A stretch of 64,000 bases of DNA, taken from the NCBI GenBank assembly GCA_026874595.1, contig CM049316.1, forward strand, positions 56,677,676 through 56,741,675, written 5' to 3'. Shown in pieces: positions 19,384-34,300 of the stretch; position 1 is the first letter of the stretch; each line of letters opens with the position of its first letter. The translations under genes and the position numbers were made by a program. This DNA is from Sipunculus nudus (Eukaryota; Annelida; Sipuncula; Golfingiida; Sipunculidae). The notes below the pieces were generated by a model. The model saw only the letters and a list, made by a program, of their open reading frames with translations. It made no database searches and had not been told where the DNA came from.

Positions 19384-22300
19384 ATGGCGCTGCTACACGA
19401 GTCTATGCGCCTGTGAGTTCCTTTATTTATTGTTTATTCCATTATAATTACACATGATCATTGTCTAATGTAGACTGCCGTTAAGCACGCATATAACTGA
19501 AAGTTCTGAGTAATTTTATATTATCAGCTGATGCCAAAATTTATCTGTATAACGCCGCCTTTCTCGGTTCGTTTGGACTGGTCCTCAACTCAAGCCGGCG
19601 AAGTTTGCAGACGAGATCCTAAACAGGGTGAATCACCAGCATAAAGCTGAAATATCGCCGGGTTTTTGCATTTTCTAAAAGAATAAGTGTGAATGAAAAT
19701 TGAGAAAGATGGCCAGTGAATAGAATCGCCATCAAATGTGTATGTAAGTGCTTATTTCGACTTCTGCCTGGCGTTTGTTGTCAAACGATCTACTTTGTTA
19801 AATGGGAGGACGGCTGGCTGTCAAATGTGGCCACGCCCCCGTCCTGGGGGTTGACCCCATCTGCTGTAAGTCTGTTCCAAAGATATTTGTGACATTCAGT
19901 GGTGTTCACCTCAGTTCTTGATACATAAACATAAGTTCAAAATCTTGTCATAATGAACTCACACTTTGCTGTTTGAAAGGTAAAATTTTTACTATAGTCC
20001 GTTCCACCAACCGTGACACTAGGTTTTTTTGGGTTTTCTTCTCATCCTGGATTTATAATGTGTGTTCATAGCGGTACGGCGAATGCTGAGAAAACGACCT
20101 AATTTTGTGTGAAGTTAGCGAAAATTGATGAAAAACAACTTACATCACGACGCCGAGTTGTTGTTTTTCTTTATGTGAGAACTGCAATGCCAACTCAGCG
20201 CTATATGTGAAAAATTTGCCGTCATAATGGAATGACGTAACCTTGACGTCACGGTCGTCGCGTGAAATTTCCTGAATACACGTTATGAAGAAGCCAGCAG
20301 GTGGCACAGTGGTCAGCAGCCAAAGTTGAGCTCTTCTATTTTATAATACTGTATATGGCCGATTTTTAAATTGATAGTGTACGGTACACAGAGCCCTGGT
20401 CATGGCTATGCCCGAAGCTTCATTCGTGTAACTGGTGGTATATGCGTGAAAAATCGCTTTGCTAGGCCCGTCAGCGCGTTTAGTTCTAGACTACAAGTTT
20501 TCTAGCGACAGCCGGTGCGAATCTATTCACATTTTATAAAAATTGCGAATTTTAATTCCCGTCAAATTAACGAATAGAACGTTAACAAAAAAATGCAAAA
20601 AGTTTACAAAATTCCATGCGAATCTACGTATTTCAGGACCCCGAGACACCGGCACTGGCATCTTATCATCCCTATTTAAAATGAACTGGTCAGAATATTC
20701 GCCTAACTTTTTACCGCTTTGTGCGCACTTGCCTTGCAATATGGGCGATCCCATTTCAAGGTTGGGACGACCCCGCACACTTTAGATTATTTTATATACT
20801 AAAGATTTATCCTAGTCCGTACGCGCAGGTTTGGACTAAATTTTTGCTCAAAATTAACATTTTACACAAATTGTTTTTTTGTCATAATCACTGGATATGT
20901 GTCCCATAAAAAAAGGTAGTGCATGGTAATGAATATATATGTTTCTGGGATCGCCAATAAATGCAGATTTGGCCTAAACACATTAATTTAAATCCATTTC
21001 CAAGGAAAATCGTCCAAAAATCAACGCAAGGCAGGCTTGGTACCATGTTAATCAAATACAGTTGTTATTAGTATTGATTTAAACTTTGCCAGAAAATGTA
21101 ATTTACATATATATAAATGACTGTATGAGGGCGAACATAGTTCACTGAAAAAAATGCCCGAGCTTGAAATTGACACAAATGGATTGCGCGACCCCCGCTC
21201 AGAGAGCCACCGGTGATACATTGTAAAAGAAAATCGCTGGTGCTGCATGCCCGGTACACGTGCCTGGGGGAAATCTAGGGCACACAGGCACCGGGTACAA
21301 GTTTCTGGCGTTTTATTATTATTGTTATTGCATCGCCTTTGACCAAAAGGATATTACCCTTTTATCTATATCTAAAATGGGGGGGGGGGGGGACACTTTA
21401 TTTAGAAATCGCGTTCTTTTATGATGAATACGACACTTTTTAGCCGAGATATCAAAATAATTTTATTGTTAATTTAAAAAGAAATTAAGTGTCTTGTATT
21501 CTCAAACTTAAAAAGGATCTCCTCTGACTCTGAAACAATGTACAGTCGTGTAACACGTGCTATATACATGTAACTAATGACAGTGATGTACTGCTGCATT
21601 TTATTATTGATTGACCACTCCACATAGCCAAACAGCTGGAACCTCCCACCTGCAAAATGGAACACCGCTTATGACGTCACGCGCGTGCGAGGCAGAATCA
21701 AATCAGTTGACCAGGCACAAAATGTCGTAAACGCCTGCAGAGTTTCTCCTGGATTTTGATTTTTGTTCATTACAGGCTATTCATCTCGGGTATGTGGCAT
21801 TTTTCCTGTCAGAAAATTAGGTCGCGTTCTAATTTAACTCCTCACCAAAAATCTTTGTTTTGTTTTGATTCTGATTCAAAATATCGCGAAAAAACCTAGT
21901 GTCACGATTGGTGGAACGGAGTATAAATGTAAATTACTATAGTCCGTTTCATCCCCTCATGTCCACCTGTTTTTTGCTATGAAAATTTTTATTAGGTACA
22001 TTTCAAGGGATACAATTATAGTCTAGAGGAGAGGATTACAGAACCTAATTTTCAACTAGGTAACTAAATTCCTACCTTATGCCATATTTGAGTAACAGAA
22101 TTTTCTGAAAATATGAGAAATCAGTCTACATTTTACAACATATCAGACCCATTTATGGCGGTCAAGGTCATTGGTCACATGCAAAAACAGCCTCAACTGA
22201 CAGCTGCTGATTGGATGATCTCATGTAAACACTCTAAAAAATATTACCAGCTAAAACAAAGATGGCTACTTATGGAGGGACACACAATATCTGCCAGATC

Positions 22301-25300
22301 ATGATAAAGAGACTAAAATGTTGTGAAACATGAACGGGGGATTTATTGTAAAATTCTTAACTGCCATATTAGGTTGTCACTTCCATATGTTGTTTACTTG
22401 GAAAATATTGAAAAAAATAAACTTTTAAGTTAATCATCTGCAAAAAACAGGTGGACAGCAGGTGGTGAAATGGACTATAAATATCATATATAATATATTT
22501 AAGTTGGATTTTTTTATACATTCTACTACACAGAGAGGTCCCCTTCACTTTTTGCATTAATGTTTATTCCAACAGGGATCAATCATAGACCCTGATATGT
22601 GGTAAATGTGTACCGATATTTTAGATTTTTTTCAGTGATCTGTTTTACGATCTTTAACATAAATTATAAACAAAAGTCATCTTTGGTGATATACAGGAGA
22701 TGTATAATTTTAGAAAAATAGCAATTATATAATGAAAGGTGGTGTGTTGTTTGAGAGTCAATGTGTCCGTTAAGTCGAATTTATCAGTTAAGATTTTCAT
22801 CTTCCTCCATAACCTTATGCATGACGTTGATGACTTGGCGAGGAAAACTTTGCATTGTTCAAGCTATATTTGAGCATTTTTTGTCAATACATATTAGATA
22901 TACTGGTTATCAACTCTATATACTTTATTCTTATATAAGTAAACATTTCTCTTAATTATAGAATAATAATATTTTGGACATTATGTGATAATGATAGTAA
23001 AATTAGTTTAAAAAAAAACCTCTAAAATGCACAATTAACTTATATGTAACACCAGTTCTCATTATACATCACTGGATGCAAACTTGTTCACATCATCAGT
23101 AATGTTCCCTGGATCAGATGTTTCGGGTTTTCAATGTTATACATCATTTTATTCTATAGATTTAGATCCGTTTTTATCATCCTGCCATTCTTTAAGCAGA
23201 TTATGAATTTGTTTCTCAGAATACCATGACTAACTCTTATCAAAACTAAACAAGCTATATCCATTATGTTCAAATGCACCCACTCCATATTGACTTTCTT
23301 GCCAGAGATCTGTCAGTTTTTACTGGAACACTGTTTCATTTTTATATCTATTCCCATGAATGGCAGTTTCAGGTCCTGACACAAGTGAGAATCAAATATA
23401 TGAACAGAGTATGAAAAAAATGAATGTATTAAGGGATATGGTCCCCATTGCTGCACATTTTCATTTTATATATTTGGATTTGTTTATCCATATGTCACAT
23501 CTGCATCTCATCATGTTAATGTTATATGAAGGTTTCTTAATTCTTTTATTACTAGATTCTTGTCATATTTTTGTTAATGTTTAATGAGGCAGGTTAAATT
23601 GTTGGACTTGCTTCGGATTCAGTGGCCATGGTTGTTCCTTAACCTCTGACATTTGTGAACTGATAATAATGGGAAGATATGTGGGATCAAAAACTTGCTT
23701 ATTTTTACAAGATGATCAGATTACTAGATGACAATCAGTTAAATAACAAATGTTTATCTTGATATAATAGAAAATTCATGATCTGAGCTGTAAAGACTAC
23801 ATTGTGACCTATGTTTTAAAAAGAATACCGTAGTCACAGTTTTTTGTCTGTTTAATCAGTACATTTGTCCACCACTGTGTTAAGTGATGTCCTAAAATGT
23901 CATTTCATCTTGATGTACCCTTATTTTCCAGGCTACAATTCATTGCAATGTGGTATTCATTATTTAAGGTCCAGTGATTTGGTTCCCGAGTACATGCAGT
24001 TTCTGTTCCTGTGAACCTTTTCACAAAGTGATGCCTTCTTTTCCGCCACCATCACTTAGTCACTAGTTCCCAAGGTTATGGTGTTATGGGAAAACAAGGT
24101 TTTTCCTGAATGTTATAAATAATCTAACAGAAATATGCATTAATGGAGAACAAATAAATGCATAGCTTTGTAGATAAGACAAAACAAAATCAAAATGTTA
24201 TGACTTGTATGGGACTATGTACTATGCAATACCAAAATGGTAATGGTATGGAAGAAAATATAATCCACTCCCAAATGGCATGTGTTAAAGGAGCAAAATG
24301 TCTAACATTAAATCAGAAAACAGAAGGAAGTCTGATATTGTAATATACTTAAATTTATTATTTATTTTATATATTTGTGTTCAATGTATTGATCCAGGCT
24401 AATGACTAATTAAATTTCATTCAAATTAATTACTGGTACTATTTGACATGACAAAGGTTTGGTCACTGCATTTCACTGACACAGTCAATAGATCTTCTTG
24501 CTATTTGATTGTAGCCACACCACACCAGACAAATTCTATATTGAACCAACCGACACTGGCACCAATGAACTTCTAATTATTGATCGCCTGACACAGGAGC
24601 TCAGATTAGAAGGTATGTAGGAAGACGTCTGTCAATAAAGCAGATTTTTACAGTGCATGATACTTCTTATCATGCATGAATAGTAGAATATATTTCCTGA
24701 GACCATTCATAACCATGGATATAATAAGATCAAAGGATTAAACAGCATTCAACAGTTTTTCTGGTTGATGAAAGTATTGAAAAGTCAGAAATATAAAGGA
24801 TATGATAAAGATTAATAATTTTATAATTTTAGTGACAGTTTCTTTATTCATCAGTACTATGTGTTGAAATTGATATAGCTAAATTGTGTTTCCTGCTTAT
24901 TTTGGCTTTGCTGAAGCTAAGTGCCATACAGAAGTACTCTAACTAGTTGGCCAATGAATGGCGATATTGATATTTATTTGATATTTCAAGGGTCATTGAT
25001 CTACATAATAGGTGTTTCATAAGATCAAAAGATAAACCCTACCCTGTAAGGTTCATGCATAGTGTCTAAATGAAGGTAGGTTAAACTGTTTCTTGTTAGT
25101 TTCATTCAGATGTTGATCATACCTGTATTATTATTGTTATTGCAGTTTCAAGTAATGCTACTTGATCTGAAGTTATGATTCATGGTACTTTTCACTTTTT
25201 TTCAGCTAATGATGGTCAAATTCCTGCAGCAGCTGTTGTGAAATATATAGATGGCATTCTGGGTATTGTCAGGATCCTTGCAGGTAATATCCTGACTTTT

Positions 25301-28300
25301 TGGTGATTTTGAATTGATTATTTTTATAATTCCATTTAATTTTTCAGAAAAATTTATTAATAGAATATTATTAGATTGCTCAGGTTCATAGAAACAGTCA
25401 AATTTAATCAAAATTAGATGAATATACACACACACACACATATCTATCTATCTATTCTTTTTTATATTTTAATAACTGTTGTTTTTTACAAATAGATTCT
25501 ACAGGAACCACTCTGCATTGAGATATGTATTTCATATGATTGAATCATACAGATACTATATATTTTGGTTTATTATCCTTTAATCTGCAATCAAAAGTCA
25601 ATTGTAAGTTACAGAATTCTGTAATGTGTATTGAAATATTTCAGTGTTGTCAAAAATACACAAGAGGTTTGTAGTTCTGTGCTGAGGCTTTAAGTAATGT
25701 ATTTCAGGTCCTTACCTGATTGTCATCACAAAAAAGGTTAAAGTTGGGGAGATCAATGGACACAGTATATGGAAGATTGCTGGAACAGAGTCAGTTTCAT
25801 ATAAGAAAACACTATTGCACATGAATGAACAACAGGTACATTGTCATATAAATTTGTAGTATTTGATAAAAAAAGTTCTTAATTGTAAATTGTTAAGCTT
25901 AATGAATAAGAATTTTTTCAGTAATAACTTATAAGTGTGCCACCTGTCTATTGTTAATAAGTATCTTACCAACAAATTTAGCTGAAATTAGTAACAATCG
26001 CATCAGCTGTAAGATATATTTGCCAGCTAGCTTGCAGTAACACATGATAAAGAAACCAATCAGTTAACATTGAATTTTAAAAAGATGTTTGATGAATATT
26101 CATAAGCACAGGCATATATGCGCACTTTTAATATGTAAAATGACCAATAATAAAAGAGTAATGGAATTTTTAAATTTCTAAAATTTCACATTTATAGATA
26201 TGAAGTCAACATAAAACATAATTTTGACATTTAATTTACTGTGTCATGTCATTTTGCAGTTAAAAATTTTATGGAATTTATGTTTTCTATTACATATTCA
26301 ATTTTTGTTGCTTTTTGCAGTCACAGGACAATGCACGGTACTTGAGTATGGTAGAACACCTCTCCTCTGTGGAGAGTTTTTATTTTTCATACTCCTATGA
26401 CTTGAGCCATACCCTGCAACGTCTTAACAACACTAGTCCAGAGTTCCTTGTTATGCCATTACATGAGAGGGTAAGTAAATTATGGAAATGAGGTTAATAC
26501 AACTTTTGTATACTTGTACAGTTTGTATTTAGCGTTGACCATTTATGTAAAAAACTCGGGGAATGCTATCATGCACCGTAACGTTTGAATGCCAGGCATT
26601 TTAAGTGTTAATCATCTTTCTAACTTTTATTAAAAAGCCAAAAAAGATAATTATAAATATCTTAGGATCTTCAAATGGTGTTGGGAGGCTGCATTTTATT
26701 TACTTACTGAAAATATTAGAGAATATTATTTCCCAGTGACAATCAGTGATGAAATATGAATTTTTTTCTGAGAGATAGGTTACCACATAACACTGAAAGG
26801 CAATTAAAACATTTGATGCCGGGATTGGGGTGGGGGAGGAGGGTTTAAGTGCCCATGTGCTCTGTTGCTTAGCGATTGTTCTTGCATCTTTGGCAACAAA
26901 GTGGTCTCCTGCAGGGATATCTACATTGTTTGTAAGAAACTGTCATATGCTTAAGTTGAAAATTTGTTACTCATAAGTCTATAGCCAAATGTTTAATTTA
27001 CATTGTGGCATAATCAGTGAAGTTCCAGAAACGAACAAATGGTTCAGAAGGGCAGTCATTATAGGATCTGCGGGTCATATCAGCGGCATCTCTTTATGCC
27101 ATGGATTAACTAGTTTTATGGCCTGTCAGGCACATGGGGCACAGACCAGGCATGGACTTGTGATTCCAGTCCTATAAACTCCTAGCTTAAACTAATTTAA
27201 AAAAAAAAATCAGGTCAGCCCTTTTGTAAAAAATATCATATAAACTAAAAAATTCATTGTAGTTTGTCCACATTAAGTGGAATACAAAAGTACTGGCTTC
27301 TCAATAGTGGTTGCATGGTTGCAATGGTTTCCCTGAAATTTGACATGCTTGGTGACCATAGATATTCATATCTATTGTATAATTCTTTCAGTTTTATACA
27401 CTGTAACAACTATATTGTGAGCTTTCAGTTCATCAATCATATGTTTTACACTGAATCACATGTTGGAACTTTGCTTCACGCAGACATATCCAGTCTTCAT
27501 GCAATGTTTAAAGAATATAGAGTCATTCAGTCTTCAATATGTTGCCAACATTTGTGAAATTTGGCCATTTTGTGCTGATCAACTGAGTGTCACTTGTCAT
27601 CTTTGCAGGCAGACCAGCGATTTGTGTGGAACCTTCATTTGCTGCGTGAATTCACATCTCAACCAGAACTCGCCAACTTTTGCCTTCCCGTCATTCATGG
27701 ATGTATCCTTACATTTGCAGCATGCTCGTTTGACATTTATGCTGTTTTTAGAATGTATGCCTTTAGATTATAATGGAAAACACTATATGTACTACTTTAT
27801 GAGATATATTCAAGGTATATGCACAACCATCGCCAGGGTTGCCTGTGGTCGGGGGGAAAGTCAGGGAAATGATATAAATTATAATGTTTTAAAGGAAGGT
27901 GAAGAGTCAGGGAATGTCATTAAAAGTTATGGAAATGTGTGATTATAAGTGAAAGTCATGGAAAAGTTTGGGGTAACAGTAGCGAGTTATCAGGTTACAA
28001 AGGTTTGACATTCCTTGGTTTAAGGGTCACAATAAATTCATCTGTATATATTATTCATTGTCTTTCAGTTAAGGTTATAGTCTGTATACAGATTTAACTT
28101 TTGTTTTTAGTCAATTTTGTGTATTTGTGGTAGGTCCAGGTTGGCTGTAAAATGAGGTAGTGGAAGCCATATTCAGGTTTTATGTGTTAATTATCGTTGA
28201 AAACCAACTGAAAGTCTGTGAAATGTCAGGGTATTCTTTTTGGGTTTGCTCTTGGAAACCCTGATATCTCATTCATTTCTGAAGGCTTGTTTCAGAAGAG

Positions 28301-31300
28301 TGTGCCAATTCTAACACTTTTTTGAGGCTGATGCCAAAGATGTGCTTGAGATTTAAAGTTAAATATGGTGATGTCATCAGTGTCACTGTAGTTTGACAGA
28401 TTATTTTATTATTTTAAGTGTAAGTCATGTGATTTAAACATGCCCCAAAACCATGACTTCCATGTTACCATGATCCAGTAGAAGGTCGGAGGTCTCTGAC
28501 TATAAAAATTACTGCCCTTGATCCAAGGACATGAACAAGCGGACATGAACAAGCCGAGGAAAAATTGCACTGTAACTTGGCCTTGTAATGTAACTCGAGT
28601 GGTCCAGCTTCATGCTTTCTTAACAATTTTGATCATATAAAATGTAGGTAAAACAGCAACAGTCATGTTTTAATGACACATAAATTATCATGTTTTATTG
28701 ATATCAGACATGAACAATCATTAAAGTTTAAATTTAATGTGCAATGACAGAATGTATGAGAAATCCTTGGCTCTACTATTAGTCTTGAGTGTCAGATGAT
28801 TTTCATATCTGCAAAATACTAAAATACCAGAATAGCATGAAAAAGTTTAAACCTGATATTAACCCTAAAAAGTTACCCTCGACCTATGCGGGGTCCACTT
28901 ATATGCATATTTTTACGGTAGTTTAGGTCATAGGTCAAAGCCTCATTATAATGATGACTCTTAACTCCAGTCAGTCATCGCCATCACACAGTGCAATATC
29001 AAGGGTAGGTCGTTCAACTACATACTGTTGTCCCGGCGACAGACTTTCAGGGCGGGCACACGTTACTATATGCGTGGCCTTGACACAGAGGGATATGCAG
29101 CAAACTATGTTGAAACAGAACAGATCATCGAGTATGAAGGCAGCAGATCAGCATTTGTCCAGGTAAAGTTTTCTGTATACAGCTCTACCATCTGAAGGTG
29201 GGATATTACTTGTATCTAAAGCATCAGACTAGAAAAAAGCAAGCTCCACCCAGCCAGTGCATATGGTGGGTTTTTAATTATCAGTCTGCAAGCCCGGAAG
29301 TTTATGTAAGATTTAAAAATTTGTAATGTGGACACACTGGTGGCATTTCAGTTCTTACAATTGTGTTTGACATGTTTTCAGCTGAAGGCCATGTGTGTTG
29401 CTGAATTTCCCAATAACATCTCTCACTCCTGTATTTTAGAGGTTCTTTTATTAGGCAGTGTGTATTCCAAATAATATAGACATCAAATAGTTATGTCATA
29501 AACAGGATTTTTTTTGACTTGGCAAAATTTTGAAAAGAGACATGCTCTTGAATTTTTTTATTCAGTGCAGTTTGCATGCTATATATCCTAAATTTTTATG
29601 TCACAATGAGCCCTCATAATTTGCATATCTGATGAATCTATAAACACGTTCAATGCATCAAGTCTGACACATTGTAGAAATATAAGCTAATTTTATTAAG
29701 CTTATTTACTTGAGTTTGACTTCATAAATCTGTTTCTTTGTATTTGGGTATCTACAGACAGTACAACAGTTTTCTCAAATTTAAGGCTCTGTACAGATAA
29801 ATATAAAAGTAACCTGTGTGATATCCAGGTAATAATAGTATACAAACTTATTCAGGCTTGCTATCTTTTCAGACCCGTGGTTCCATCCCCATGTACTGGT
29901 CCCAACGACCAAACCTGAAGTACAAACCAGACCCAGTTATCAGCTCAACATTGGACCATGTAAGTGAATACCAGCATATACAAAGTCTTAAAAGTTAAAT
30001 CATTGTTTAAAAGAGTTTATTTTGTATGTATTGGTAGTCTCCATTTCTGTGATCATTTTAGTTAGACTCTCACCTGCTGTTATGGGTAGCCAGTCTTCTT
30101 ACTGTGTAATTTTTTACAAATCACTCAGTTTAGGCCTTTTATTTAAAAATTTTGACTTTTGGAATCAATGTTTGATTGCCAACTTGCTTGCCAAGTGTTC
30201 TCTCCCTCTTTCTCTGTCTCCAGTTTACAGAAGGGAAATTGCATTAACTGAACTTATTGAGCTAAATTCAGTTTTATTTTATGAAGTATATTCACTTGTG
30301 TTTTTGCAGATGAATGGCTTTCAGAGGCATGTAGACTCTCAAATCTATCTTTATGGGAAGCAAGTCTTTATCAATCTTGTAAGTACCTGACTTATTATTT
30401 ACATTTCTCTGTTACAATAACTACAGTAATATTGCTTAATGCAAGTCAGCTTGTAGCTACATATATCACATTGACATAATTTTTGCAGTTTTATTGTGCT
30501 ATTATGCAAGGTCAGAAACATAAACCCAGACAACATGGTATTTCACATAGAGATTTTCTCATTGAATCAGCCATAATATGTGTGAGGTAATATAAGCAAT
30601 ACTTGTGTACTATTCACAAAATTAAATAAAAGGGTATGTATAACCACCATACAATTAATTACTACTCAAAACTTATTTATTTATAATTAAGGTTGGTCTA
30701 TATCAAATTCATTGGGTAAACATAGCCAAACATTTGTATGGTTTCCTATATGTGGATCAGTGACAGTACTGTGGTGGGTTTAATTCTATTTGAACTGCCT
30801 TCCCTGCTAAGACCTCAGGTAAATGTCTGTAACACAAGGGTTCACCCTCTCCACCCAGGAGCCAATGGCTGCTGGCAAATGCAGTATGAATAATCACCCA
30901 GGCCTATCACAGCTGCTTTGGATGTTTACTCTTCACGAGGCTTAGAAAGGCTGCAAGAATTAGTGTTCCCAAAAGAACAGTAAGGCAAAATTAAAAATCA
31001 GATGATGCTGACATCTTCAGTGAAATTAGACTATAAATTAACCTTTACCTTTATCATATACTGGTACATTCTGAGGAGTAAGTCAACAGCAAACTGGTTA
31101 GTGAACACTGCTGACTTAAACTCTAATATTTTACAGCAATTACATAGTCTCACATCCACCAACACACTGTAGTAGCTCCAAAAATGGTAAAATTATCAGA
31201 CAGCAGCCCAAAAAAATGTTTTGATAGACATGGCTCCCAACTCAGCCTTGACAGTCAAAGAGTAAAACATTTGGCTCTCTCTGCTGGCAGTCCGGGTTCG

Positions 31301-34300
31301 ATCCCCGGAGGCACCATGAGAGTGGGTTGTAGTAAACCGTCCAAGGTCGGTGGTATCCTCCGATTTCCTCCACCTTTAAAGACTACTGAACTCCACCACC
31401 CCAGCCATGGAGAGTGCCACCTATTAGTTATTATAACTAGTTTTACAACTCATGTAAATTAAATTAAGTTTATAAAAAAAAAATATAACCAACTTCCAGT
31501 AGTCCTGCATAATTGTTCCTGGACTTGTTGTAAGTGTTAAATGTTCTTTTTGCTCTCTGTTTCTAGTGAGAGTAGTTGAAGGCTTTATATGAGGCAGAAA
31601 GATCTACAAAAATATGGATATGGGATAGAATGTAGCTATAGGGTAAGAGATGGTTGGGGTGAGGGACATGCTTAGGGAGATAATAACATAACAGCCAGTG
31701 TACACATCAACCAAATTAAAGGACAAGTAACAGCAAAGATGTATTGTTGTGTTCCTGCAGCTGCCTCCTCAAACAACAATCCTGTCCACTGCAATATTTT
31801 AAAGCCATAAATGTTCCACAAATTGCATACAGGAAAGAAAGCAAAATGACAGCATGTTTAACTGTTTACTGACATTACCTGTTTCATTCAAATGCTGATT
31901 TCACCTTAAGTGTAAGATTTTAAACAGTGCTTTATAAAATGGGATTATAACTTTGTTATCTATGCAGTTATTGGCAGTCTTGCAGTGGATGTATCATGTT
32001 GCTTCTTTAATGTTTCTAACTGTTTAAACCATGATCTTTCAGATTGACCACAAGGGCCAGGAAGATGCTTTAGAAAAGGCATTTGCCCAGACTGTGAAAA
32101 ATTCACAGAACACTTACATCAGGTGAGTCAGTGTGAATAAAAGCAGAGCTCAACATTAACATTTGTCCAATCACCCATAGCTAATTACCAGTATTCTTTT
32201 GTGAGGATGAGCTTTCCTTGTATCAAAACTTGTTTAAACTAGTTGAAAAGCTTTAAACAAAAATGCTCAGGATCTGATTACTGTAGTTATACTATAAGTT
32301 ATTAAAAAAAAACAGTAATGGGATTTTCCAGGATTTAGTTTGCATATTCAGTGACTAGAAATAAGAAATTCTAATGAATGCCTGCCTCCACCATGTGGGA
32401 GGGAGGGTCTCTGATGTGGGATGCTCCCCCAACCCATGTTCGCATTCACTTAATAAGCCCATATCGAGTGATTCGATCTTGCATAAGTGATGGTACATTT
32501 TTCAGTATTCCTCGATTTTCCTGAATCCAGATCATGAACCAGATCCACACAAAATTTAATAAATTCTTCATCGGGCCATTCCCAGAATCCTCTAAAAATT
32601 TCATGAGATTCTGTTCATAATTGCATGAGTAATGTTGTGAACAAACACAGATACACAAAAAATACACACACATGAATGGGGGTTAATGCATACCCTCCTG
32701 CAGGAGACTATAAGCGTGTGGATTCACCAAACAAGGAATGGGATACATTGACTGATAGAATTAACCCAAACTTTGATAGAACCCATGTTTAAAAATGACA
32801 TTTATAAATAAATATTACAGATGTCTAAGGGATTAGTTTACCGTCTTACCCTGCAAATAATCCGCATTTTTTTGTCATTAAATCTAAACTAATATCCTTG
32901 GTGCATATTATACTTAGAGGTATAATTTTCCAACTATTTTCTGGTGCATTGAACCAGTCTGGTGCATTGGTAGGCGGTGAGACTGCCAAAATATCAGCTG
33001 GTGTTGAGCAATAATTTTGGAATTTAAAAGAAATGATAAGTATTGGTTAAATTGATCTTATATAGGAATGGGATACATTGACTGCTGAAATTAATCCAAA
33101 TTTTAATGGAACTCATGTTTAAAAATAAATATTACAGGTGTTTTAGGGATTAGTTTACAGCAAACATTTTGTGTCTCTTAGTACAATAAATACTTGTGTG
33201 TTTGCAGGTATGAGGCATTTGACTTTCATAAAGAGTGCAGCAAGATGCGATGGCATCGCTTGTCGATTCTTCTTGACCGGGTAGCAGAGGATCAGAGAAG
33301 CTTTGGGTAACAGAGTCTTCATACATTTTCGCCTCTGTCTCTGTCGTCATCTTAACATGTGATTTGGCAAAGTGATGAAAAGAAATAAGAAAAGCTTCTG
33401 TTCCAAAATTATTTTATTATTTGGATAATTAGTGTAATTGCATCCTTTCATTTATTATCTCTCTTTGTATTTTATGTATGTGTATGCATGATTATAACTT
33501 TCCATGTGAACCAGTTTCCTTGAAAAATTGTCATAACAGGATTGACATATAAGATCATGCAAGTCATAGTCTGCGTATGGTAAAAAATAATCTCTGAAAA
33601 AAGGAGTACCAAGAAAAAGATTTAATATCATGAGGCTCTTATATAAAATAAGTCAATAACAATATTTATAACAAAATGGACATTAAAGATTGTGAGATAG
33701 ATAGTTTATTTAGTTTTTATCAGATCAAGGTACATCAAAGTAAACATGTTTTCGTTGCTTATAAAGAAATTGAACTTGGTGCTTCAGGTATTTTATGGCG
33801 GTGCGTGATGGGAAGGTGATATGCAACCAGGAAGGGGTTTTCCGTACAAACTGCATTGACTGTTTAGATCGGACAAATGTAGTGCAAAGTCTCTTGGCCA
33901 GAAGGAGTCTACAAGAACAGCTTATTGTAAGTAAACTTTATGTTATCCATGACCTCAGGAGTAAAGGAGTTCATTATGATAATGGATGCATTTTAATCAA
34001 TACTATAAATTTGGAAACATTTTGCATGAGTATTTTTTAATTTGATTGCTGCAACATGCATTATTTTGTGTTTATATTAAAATAAGCTGTGCATAACTGT
34101 ATGATGTTCATAACCCTAAATTTTACTCTAAAAAATTAAAAAATTTAATTAGCATTTGGTATGCTGCATAAATTTAAATGCATTTCCAGGGCACTTTGAG
34201 CTAAGACTTTATAAGAGTATAACGTCTTGCATGTGGTGTGTGTACTACATAAAAGATTCATTAGTAACCTGTAAAATAATATATATATGTAATCTATACC

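Noticed and set aside
20296..20335. A tRNA A-box-like GGTGGCACAGTGGTCAGCAGC
   Set aside because: No B box follows within the expected distance, so neither a tRNA nor a SINE head can be supported.
27460..27942. A 160-residue frame
   Set aside because: It reads SACM1L exon 6 in the wrong frame and runs into intron and transposon sequence; the true exon is 27609..27702.
30022..30390. A 122-residue frame as a separate gene
   Set aside because: Its last part is SACM1L exon 9 (30310..30378) and the rest is read-through from the intron.
31184..31462. A possible tRNA gene or a 92-residue protein
   Set aside because: Only the B box and T-arm are tRNA-like; the anticodon arm does not fold and a SINE body follows. 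The reading frame is SINE sequence.
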